From: a virus
IMG/VR virus record: IMGVR_UViG_3300042549_001103
Location: 1 to 61,630 of that record
Direction: 5' to 3' (one strand)
Length of the DNA: 61,630 nucleotides
Both the position numbers and the translations under genes were made by a program. Below the pieces are notes generated by a model, which worked only from the letters and a program-made list of their open reading frames with translations, ran no database searches and had not been told where the DNA came from. Position 1 is the first letter of the stretch. Every line of letters starts with the position of its first letter. This document shows, piece after piece, positions 1 through 6,896 of the stretch.

Positions 1-144
1 GCTGACCCTGTTGAGCTAATTGAAAAGTTTAGTCAGGCTAAGGAAGACTTTTATCGCGGCCTTGACGATTTTAAGGTATACGGTACGGGATGGTTAAACA
101 GGGTTGCGGCTGTTAAAATCAAAGCTACTACGATGCTGGGATAA
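1..144 (+). CDS. Endolysin, GH108-type (3' part; gene continues from 61211)
   Basis: Frame 1 is open from the first base to TAA at 142-144 and gives the last 47 residues of the endolysin that starts at 61211. Because bases 1-27 equal 61604-61630, the two parts join in frame into one protein of about 178 residues. This part looks like the C-terminal peptidoglycan-binding half of GH108 enzymes (residues around GTGWLNR). The gp10-like tail gene follows after 3 bp. The product would cut the glycan backbone of murein at the end of infection. The split is only where the circular sequence was opened, not a broken gene. Confidence 0.85.
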   Translation, partial: ADPVELIEKFSQAKEDFYRGLDDFKVYGTGWLNRVAAVKIKATTMLG

Positions 145-147
145 ACC

Positions 148-2568
148 ATGCCATTACAGAAGATCACTCTCACACCGGGGCTTTACAGGGAAGGTACTGC
201 CTATTCTGCTGAAGGCAGATGGTACGACGGCGATAAGATTCGTTTTCGTTCTGGTCAGCCTGAAAAGATCGGTGGGTGGGTGCGTCTGTCTAGTAACCAG
301 TACTTAGGTGTTACACGAGCATTGTGGAACTGGGCGACCTTGGCTGGGCGCAACCTGCTTGGTCTTGGCACGAACCTAAAGTATTACATTGAAGAGGGTG
401 GTAATTATAACGACATCACCCCAATCCGCAAGACTGTAAATCCAATGCTTGGCCCTGTGCCACCCAGTACTGGAAATCCTTTTGCTAGTGCGTATAGTAC
501 GCTGGCGGCAGCTGTAAACAGCACAGTAACAAGCTTAACTTTAACCGCCGCCGCTTCTTTTCCAAACTCTGGCGGTTTAATAAAAATTGATTCAGAAGAG
601 ATCCTGTATACCGGTGTATCAGGCAATGTATTAACTGGCGTTGAACGTGGGTATAACGGGACAACCGCCGCTTCTCATTTAATTAGCGCCCCAGTTGGCT
701 GCGCTACAGTCACTGTTACGGATCTTGGTAATGGTGTCGTGCAAGACGATTTTGTAACTTTTAGCGGCGCAACCGGTTTTGGTGGGTTTACTGCCGCGCA
801 GATCAATACTGAGAAACAAGTTTTTCGTGTTGTTGATTTATCAAAATACACGGTTAATATTTCTGGCGGGTTTTCTACCAGCGCGGCTTCGGGCGGTGGC
901 ACAGTTGCTATTGCTGCATACCAAGTAACCACGGGGCTGGATGTCTACGTTGTTGGTGTAGGTTGGGGTGCTGGTATTTGGCCTACTCCATTGGTTTATA
1001 CGCTAACAAATCCATTCACTACATCTTCTGGCAGCGGTACGGTTGTGGTAACACATAATTCTCATGGATTAACTAATGGTCAAGCTGTTCGTTTTTCTGG
1101 CGCTGCTGCTGTTGGTGGCTTGTCAAGTGCGCTTTTAAATCGCGGGTTCTCGATTACGTATATCAATGCCAACTCATACTCTATCGCAATGGGTAATGAC
1201 GGTTATGGCACACCAATTACCGCGTCTTCTCCTGCTTCTGGCGGCGGAACAGTAACTGCTTACTACCAAAATGGGTCTCGTGGTTGGGGTAGCGGTGCTT
1301 CTACGACAGTCGGTGTAGGGTTGCAACTTCTTTTATGGACTGCGGATAACTTTGGCGAGGATCTTGTCTTTGCTCAACGTGGTGGCGCAATCTTTTACTG
1401 GGACGCAACACTTGGCACGGCTACGCGCGGGCAGTATTTAAGTGTATTGTCTACCGCAGCTGGGCTTGCCGGACAGTTTGTACCGACTGCTACAAACCAA
1501 ATATTGTCTTCGCCTATTCAAAGATTTGTAATTGCAATCGGCGCTAATCCATACGACCCGACAGATCCGAATACAGACTTTGACCCGATGCTTGTACGTT
1601 GGTCTGACCAAGAAGATCCTTTTCAGTGGGTACCTGCGATTACCAATCAGTCTGGTGAATTTAGGCTGTCACATGGGTCTTATACCGTTACTTCTATTAA
1701 CGCCCGCCAAGAAATTCTAGTCTGGACTGACGCAGCGCTGTACTCCATGCAGTATCTAGGGCCACCTTATGTCTGGGGGTTTACATCTCTGTCCGACGAC
1801 ATTTCTATTATGTCTCCCAACTCTGTTACGACTGCTAACAACGTTGTGTACTGGATGGGTAGAGATAAGTTTTACAGCTACAACGGACGTGTTGATACGT
1901 TGCCATGTGCTGTACGGCAGTATGTCTTTGAGGATTTAAACAAGGATCAAGCGTACCAAGTGTTTGCTGGTTCAAACGAGGGCTACAACGAGGTGTGGTG
2001 GTTCTACTGCGGTCAGAACTCAAACACAGTTAACAAGTACGTTGTGTATAACTACTTAGATCAGGTCTGGTACTACGGCACATTGGCTCGCACAGCTTGG
2101 CTAGATTCTCCACTTAGGGAGTATCCTATTGCGGCAGATTACAATAACCGCACCCTGTATCATGAAGTAGATAACGATGACGTGTCTGGGTTGACTCCAG
2201 TACCTATTAATGCGTACGTACAGTCGGCTGACTTTGATATTGGGGATGGGCAAACATTTGGATTTGTGTGGCGTATCTTGCCGGATATTAACTTTAACGG
2301 CTCTACCGTGCTAGCACCGTCTGTCACGATGCAAGTTAAACCTCGCAGGAACTCAGGCGCACCTTACGGTACAGCGGACAATCCAACTGTAACTAGCGAC
2401 AATAACTATACTGTACAGCGCGTTTACACAGTCCAAGAGTTTGATGGGCAGGTTTACACAAGGCTGCGTGGTCGCCAGATGGCGCTGCGAGTAGAGTCTA
2501 CTGGGCTGGGTGTGTCGTGGCAGCTAGGTAATGTGCGTATTGATGTGCGCCCTGATGGCAGGAGGTGA
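148..2568 (+). CDS. Large tail/virion protein, P22 gp10-like (packaged-DNA stabilisation / tail hub)
   Basis: The 806-residue protein starts 3 bp after the endolysin stop. The N-terminus (residues 1-75, with TPGLYREGTAY, KIRFRSGQPEKIGGW and LLGLGTNLKYYIE) is a pattern I know from many environmental short-tailed phages, where this protein sits with portal, gp4-like and ejection proteins and is thought to correspond to P22 gp10, part of the tail plug. Residues about 110-410 are Gly/Ser/Thr-rich repeats with bacterial-adhesin character (VTHNSHGLTNGQAVRFSG), probably inserted beta domains. The C-terminal half is Trp/Tyr-rich and beta-like. The stop overlaps a strong Shine-Dalgarno sequence (AGGAGGTGA) that has no start at the normal distance, see the HNH insertion just downstream. 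The specific gp10 assignment is inference. Confidence 0.65.
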   Translation: MPLQKITLTPGLYREGTAYSAEGRWYDGDKIRFRSGQPEKIGGWVRLSSNQYLGVTRALWNWATLAGRNLLGLGTNLKYYIEEGGNYNDITPIRKTVNPMLGPVPPSTGNPFASAYSTLAAAVNSTVTSLTLTAAASFPNSGGLIKIDSEEILYTGVSGNVLTGVERGYNGTTAASHLISAPVGCATVTVTDLGNGVVQDDFVTFSGATGFGGFTAAQINTEKQVFRVVDLSKYTVNISGGFSTSAASGGGTVAIAAYQVTTGLDVYVVGVGWGAGIWPTPLVYTLTNPFTTSSGSGTVVVTHNSHGLTNGQAVRFSGAAAVGGLSSALLNRGFSITYINANSYSIAMGNDGYGTPITASSPASGGGTVTAYYQNGSRGWGSGASTTVGVGLQLLLWTADNFGEDLVFAQRGGAIFYWDATLGTATRGQYLSVLSTAAGLAGQFVPTATNQILSSPIQRFVIAIGANPYDPTDPNTDFDPMLVRWSDQEDPFQWVPAITNQSGEFRLSHGSYTVTSINARQEILVWTDAALYSMQYLGPPYVWGFTSLSDDISIMSPNSVTTANNVVYWMGRDKFYSYNGRVDTLPCAVRQYVFEDLNKDQAYQVFAGSNEGYNEVWWFYCGQNSNTVNKYVVYNYLDQVWYYGTLARTAWLDSPLREYPIAADYNNRTLYHEVDNDDVSGLTPVPINAYVQSADFDIGDGQTFGFVWRILPDINFNGSTVLAPSVTMQVKPRRNSGAPYGTADNPTVTSDNNYTVQRVYTVQEFDGQVYTRLRGRQMALRVESTGLGVSWQLGNVRIDVRPDGRR

Positions 2569-2588
2569 CTTCCCATCCGTTTAAATGT

Positions 2589-2597
2589 TGATATAAT
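2589..2597 (+). promoter_or_regulatory. Extended -10 promoter for the HNH gene
   Basis: TGATATAAT matches the extended -10 consensus (TGnTATAAT) 25 bp before the HNH start at 2622. A poor -35 (TTCCCA) lies 16 bp further upstream. It sits inside the presumed inserted cassette, so it may give the endonuclease its own transcript within the late operon. Confidence 0.45.
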
Positions 2598-2621
2598 AAG
2601 GCTTCTTAAAAGGAGTTTATT

Positions 2622-3248
2622 ATGCCAAGATTTATAGATAGAGCAGGGAAGAGGTTTGAAAGACTGACCGTAATAGAAAGAGCTGGAACGAGTAAAAGCA
2701 AGAAGGTACTATGGCGTTGTATGTGCGATTGCGGAACAGAGACGGTTGTTGATACCTGTAGTCTGGTTACAAAAAATACAACGTCATGTGGCTGCTTACT
2801 GAAAGAAAAAATTACCAAGCATGGCGGTTGGAATAAAGGTTCTTACAATACATGGCGAGCAATGATTAGAAGATGTAACAACCCAGAAGACAAAGACTAC
2901 CCAAAATATGGTGGTAGGGGTGTGTCCGTGTGCCAACAATGGCTTGACTACACTATTTTTGCAAAAGATATGGGCGAGCCGCAAGGCGACGAGACGCTCG
3001 ATAGAATTGACACTTACGGAAACTATACGCCAGAAAATTGTAGGTGGGCTGGAGTAAAAACACAAAATAGGAACACAAGATTGCGTGTTAATAGCACGAC
3101 AGGTTTCACGGGGGTTTCTGTTGTTGGGAAAAAATTTCTAGCAAAAGTTACTGTTGGTAAGAAGGCATACTATTCAAAACTATGTAGCACTGTGGAAGAA
3201 GCCGCCGCTGCCCGCAAAGAACTTGAACTACTGCATTGGACAACGTAA
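2622..3248 (+). CDS. HNH homing endonuclease with AP2-like domain
   Basis: The 208-residue protein has three parts. Residues 1-62 hold a Cys-rich N-terminal module (CMCDCG, then SCGC). Residues 70-150 are the HNH-type nuclease core of the phage AP2/HNH family (YNTWRAMIRRC, LDRIDTYGNYTPENCRW, QNRNTR). Residues 160-205 resemble an AP2 DNA-binding domain (GFTGVSV..KFLAKVTVGKK, then a STVEEAAAAR tail). SD AAAAGGAG lies 7 bp before ATG. It is more A-rich than its neighbours and lies between two virion genes that would otherwise be adjacent. Such freestanding endonucleases cut sites lacking the insertion and spread by repair. Confidence is high for the family and moderate for activity. Confidence 0.85.
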   Translation: MPRFIDRAGKRFERLTVIERAGTSKSKKVLWRCMCDCGTETVVDTCSLVTKNTTSCGCLLKEKITKHGGWNKGSYNTWRAMIRRCNNPEDKDYPKYGGRGVSVCQQWLDYTIFAKDMGEPQGDETLDRIDTYGNYTPENCRWAGVKTQNRNTRLRVNSTTGFTGVSVVGKKFLAKVTVGKKAYYSKLCSTVEEAAAARKELELLHWTT

Positions 3249-3914
3249 ATGACAACCCTACGCACAACCAAAGCCCCGAACCTACCTATTGCGCCGGTTG
3301 TTTATGATTCTCGCCAGCAAGACTTGTTTAGCAACGCGCTGCGTCTGTACTTCACTCAAAATGACAACGACTGGCAAGCTATTCTTGGTACGGATGGTCT
3401 TAAGTACATCCAAGCCCCTCACATAGCTGCATCAGATTCAGTCACTCAATACGCCTCGGGCAACAACATTCCCACTTTGGTAGGCTTTAATACTGTGGAA
3501 TCCATCAGTGGGTTTACGCTAGACATAACAGGGTACGCTACCGCCGCAAATGAAGGTGTGTATAAAATAGACTACAGCTTACAGCTCGCTAATACAGACA
3601 ACGCACAACATGATGTATTTGTTTGGTTGCAAACTAACGGCACGGTAGTACCCGGATCTTCAAGCCGCTTTACAGTTCCAGCGCGTAAGAGCGCAGGTGT
3701 TTTTGGCTATGTTGTTGCGTACTCTTCTGTTGAGTTTGAGATTGCTAAAGACGATGAAATCCGCTTGTGGTGGGCGACCGAACAAGCCGCTACTTCTGGT
3801 GGCACACTAGGTGTATACATGCCCGCCCTAGCCGCTCAAACAGTGCCATATGTTAGACCTTCAAATCCTTCCGCAGTTGGTAGCATAAACTTTGTATCTA
3901 GGCTACCCGCATGA
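3249..3914 (+). CDS. Probable virion protein, beta-sandwich (C1q/TNF-like pattern)
   Basis: The 221-residue protein has an N-terminal arm (VYDSRQQDLFSNALRLYFTQ) followed by a domain of about 140 residues of alternating beta strands (YKIDYSLQLAN, HDVFVWLQTNG, GYVVAYSSVEFE, DEIRLWWAT), reminiscent of C1q/TNF-like jelly rolls found in phage structural and receptor-binding proteins. Its ATG follows the HNH stop TAA directly and has only a weak SD, so it may rely on translational coupling to the HNH gene. The position between gp10-like and ejection proteins supports a virion role. Exact function unknown. Confidence 0.6.
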   Translation: MTTLRTTKAPNLPIAPVVYDSRQQDLFSNALRLYFTQNDNDWQAILGTDGLKYIQAPHIAASDSVTQYASGNNIPTLVGFNTVESISGFTLDITGYATAANEGVYKIDYSLQLANTDNAQHDVFVWLQTNGTVVPGSSSRFTVPARKSAGVFGYVVAYSSVEFEIAKDDEIRLWWATEQAATSGGTLGVYMPALAAQTVPYVRPSNPSAVGSINFVSRLPA

Positions 3915-3948
3915 TAATATTAACTAAATTGACCCACTGGGTGACACT

Positions 3949-6486
3949 ATGAGTTTAAATAAAGTTGCCAGCCATTTAGCTGCGCAAGGCCGTGGGCCTG
4001 ATACAACACTGGTACACATGTCACCCCGTGAGGTTGGTGCACTTCAAGGCATTGCTCGCCAGCATGGTGGCAGCTTAACAATTAATCCACAAACTGGGTT
4101 GGCTGAAGCTGGATTCCTTGATGCCATACTCCCTATGATTGCAGGTGCTGGGCTCAGTTTAATCCCCGGTGTCGGCCCACTCATGGCTGCGGGTATTGTC
4201 GGCGCGGGTACAGGACTGCTTACTAAGGATTTAAACAAGGGTCTGATGGCAGGTCTCGGCGCGTTCGGTGGCGCAAGCCTTGCTGGGGGCTTAATGAGTG
4301 CTGGTACTGCTGCTGGAAGTACCGCCGCTGCAGGTGAAGCTGCTACCGCCGTTGGGTCGTTGTATACCCCCGCTGAAATGGCTTCTATGCAGGCTGCTGG
4401 TATGACCCCCGCTCAAATTACTGCGTCTGCGGCTGACTTTGTAGGAGGCCCTTCTGGTATTGGCACTGCAAACATGCCGTTCTCACAAGCAACACAAAGT
4501 GCATTAAACAATCCGGCTACTGCGGGAATGAGCGAAATAGCTAAAGCCCCCGGCGAGTTCTTAAAAAAGAACATGTTCCCAATTGGTGCGGCAGCAGCTC
4601 CGTTGTTACTGGGTGGAGGTAACTTGCTTGGTGGCGGGAAGAAGGAAGAAGAGAAGTCCGACAGCTATATCCGTCCTCAGACATACTCACAGATACGCAA
4701 CCCGAATTACACTGGTGCGGGCACTCCGTACTTTACACAATCGTATACACCACAGACTCCAATCGTAGCTTCTGAGTATGGGGATCGGTCGTTCGCCGGA
4801 GGCGGTATTGTTGCTTTAGCTAAGGGTGGGTCTAGATCGTTTGCTGAAGAACAAGCTAGTCCCGGTGCTCTGGGCCAGCGTGATGACAACGACGCACCTA
4901 CAGTTCGAGAATTATTAGAAGTTCTTGGTGGTGATAAACGCGAAAAATACGAACGTTTAGCCAGTGGAGAAAAATTTAATCCTAAAGACTATTCCGATAA
5001 AGAAATACAAGCTGCAAAACTGTTGTTTGCTGCGAACAAAACCAAAGATCCTGAACGGTACCTGAGTTCACTTAGCCCATTTTATGATGCTCAACTTAAC
5101 TTTGCGTTGAAAAACACTAACTTGAGTGGGTTTGTTAACCTTCTAGAGCCGAACACCGCGGTTATTCGCAGCTTGACCGACTCGGCTGATACTGTTGCGC
5201 ATGAATTAACCCACACCCTACAATTGCATAACGAAGCTAAGGGTAACAAAATTGGTACAGAAATTTACCCTTATGTTCGTAAGTTAGATAGCGACCAACG
5301 GGATGAAGCATTTGGTAAAGCGCTTAACCGTTTTGATAGTCCAAGAGAAGTGTATGCAAATTTAAATACAGGAGCGTTGCTGGCAAGTACTGAAGGTGGA
5401 GATTTTGTAAATTCTTCGGCGGGCCGTGCATTGTTACCCGATAGAAAATCGCAAGGTGAATACTACGCAAACACAATGCCGGGGGTACAAAGCATTTATG
5501 GGTACCGAGAGGACTCAGAAATTCCCCAAGACAAGTTTAAACGTGACTCGCGGGATTCCTACGCGACGCAAGCTATGAAATACGCTAAACATAAAACACA
5601 AAAGAACGCTGCTGGTGGCGCAGTACATGCTTATGCAGAAGGTGGTACGGTTGACCCTCTTGGTATTGCTGCACTAGGCCCGCAATCGAGTGGAGAAAGT
5701 TTTGCACCTGTAATGACGTACGACCCTGTAACAAAACAATACGTGAACGCCGTACCCACTGCGGCTCCAATGCCAAACAACATGGTGTACGACCCTGTCA
5801 CTCAACGCTATGTAACTCCAACCCCCGACGCCACTGCGGGCTTATCTGCTATTGGTAATAACCAAGCCAACTATATGTACGACGGTGGTGGTGGTGATGT
5901 TAGTGGAAACTCTAATAGTATGGGAGATCAAGGAGACCCGGCGGGCGATGATGGCAGTGAAGGTGCTGATGGCGGTGATGATGGTAGTGATGGTAGTGAT
6001 GGCGGAAATCTAGCAGAAGGTGGTATTACTAATTCCAAGATGGCTGCGGTACAGAAGTATATGTCCCAAGCCCAAAGCAGCACACAAGGTATGCAGCAAG
6101 TACTGGCGCTTGCTAAAGCTGGGGATTACAACGCCTCGGTTGCTTTGAACCAATTAAATGCTAGTCCGAATCAGAACTACGCTATGGGTGGGGGTATTTC
6201 TTCGCTGGGTGGCTATTCTGATGGTGGGCGCATGCTAAAAGGCCCCGGAGATGGTGTGAGTGATAGTATCCCCGGAATAATCGGTGCTAAACAACCTGCT
6301 CGATTAGCTGATGGCGAGTTCGTAATTCCTGCCCGTATTGTTTCTGAGGTAGGTAACGGCTCGTCAGAAGCAGGCGCTAAGCGTTTCTACGCCATGATGG
6401 AGCGTATACAAGATGGGCGTAAAAAATCTATCGGTAAAGATAAAGTTGCGGTGGACTCTAAAGCATACAAACACCTGCCAGCATGA
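3949..6486 (+). CDS. Internal/ejection-type virion protein with embedded zinc-protease motif
   Basis: The 845-residue protein has a hydrophobic Gly/Ala-rich segment at residues 45-120 (LSLIPGVGPLMAAGIVGAG) that could insert in membranes during DNA ejection. Short AGGGIVALAKGG-type motifs, frequent in ejection proteins of environmental podoviruses, occur near residue 280. HELTH at residues 418-422 is a complete HExxH zinc-metalloprotease signature inside a helical domain (residues 310-540). The C-terminus (RLADGEFVIPARIVSEVGNG...AKRFYAMM) is a conserved ending shared by such phage proteins. Residues about 640-690 are Gly/Asp-rich linkers. SD GGGTGA precedes ATG. The stop overlaps the next gene by an ATGA. 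Virion role is inferred from context. Confidence 0.65.
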   Translation: MSLNKVASHLAAQGRGPDTTLVHMSPREVGALQGIARQHGGSLTINPQTGLAEAGFLDAILPMIAGAGLSLIPGVGPLMAAGIVGAGTGLLTKDLNKGLMAGLGAFGGASLAGGLMSAGTAAGSTAAAGEAATAVGSLYTPAEMASMQAAGMTPAQITASAADFVGGPSGIGTANMPFSQATQSALNNPATAGMSEIAKAPGEFLKKNMFPIGAAAAPLLLGGGNLLGGGKKEEEKSDSYIRPQTYSQIRNPNYTGAGTPYFTQSYTPQTPIVASEYGDRSFAGGGIVALAKGGSRSFAEEQASPGALGQRDDNDAPTVRELLEVLGGDKREKYERLASGEKFNPKDYSDKEIQAAKLLFAANKTKDPERYLSSLSPFYDAQLNFALKNTNLSGFVNLLEPNTAVIRSLTDSADTVAHELTHTLQLHNEAKGNKIGTEIYPYVRKLDSDQRDEAFGKALNRFDSPREVYANLNTGALLASTEGGDFVNSSAGRALLPDRKSQGEYYANTMPGVQSIYGYREDSEIPQDKFKRDSRDSYATQAMKYAKHKTQKNAAGGAVHAYAEGGTVDPLGIAALGPQSSGESFAPVMTYDPVTKQYVNAVPTAAPMPNNMVYDPVTQRYVTPTPDATAGLSAIGNNQANYMYDGGGGDVSGNSNSMGDQGDPAGDDGSEGADGGDDGSDGSDGGNLAEGGITNSKMAAVQKYMSQAQSSTQGMQQVLALAKAGDYNASVALNQLNASPNQNYAMGGGISSLGGYSDGGRMLKGPGDGVSDSIPGIIGAKQPARLADGEFVIPARIVSEVGNGSSEAGAKRFYAMMERIQDGRKKSIGKDKVAVDSKAYKHLPA

Positions 6487-6896
6487 AGATACAACACGTA
6501 GCGTTTAATTACGTAAATCAAGTATGGCCTGAGATTTCCGAGTACCTGAAGGCAGCAGTTGAAAAACAGCAGGGAGTGCCAGACTACACGCTGGAACAAG
6601 TTAAAGTTTATGTAACTACTGGGCAGTGGCTACTATTGGTTGCAGTTGACGATGAAAGTATAATACGTGGTGCGGCAACAGTAGACCTGTTTAACCGCCC
6701 ATCCCATCGGGTAGCGTTTGTTACGTGTGCTGGCGGACGGCTGATGTCAAACTTAGACTCTGCTGCGAATTTAAAATTAGTATTAAAAGGTTTTGGTGCT
6801 ACATCAATTGAATGCGCAGCTAATGGCAGCACAGAGCGGTTGTGGCAACGTCTAGGGTTTACCGAGAAATATAAGATACTTGAGGTAACAATATGA
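6483..6896 (+). CDS. GNAT-like N-acetyltransferase
   Basis: The 137-residue protein begins inside the previous stop (ATGA overlap). The pattern VWPEI...TLEQVKVYV..GQWLLLVAVD..IRGAATV, then HRVAFVTCAGG and a C-terminal RLWQRLGFTEKY, matches a small GNAT acetyltransferase family that many podophages carry next to internal virion proteins. GNATs move an acetyl group from acetyl-CoA to an amine; the substrate here is unknown. The length fits a single GNAT fold. The next gene again overlaps by ATGA, so it is translated with the two virion genes. Confidence 0.7.
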   Translation: MKIQHVAFNYVNQVWPEISEYLKAAVEKQQGVPDYTLEQVKVYVTTGQWLLLVAVDDESIIRGAATVDLFNRPSHRVAFVTCAGGRLMSNLDSAANLKLVLKGFGATSIECAANGSTERLWQRLGFTEKYKILEVTI

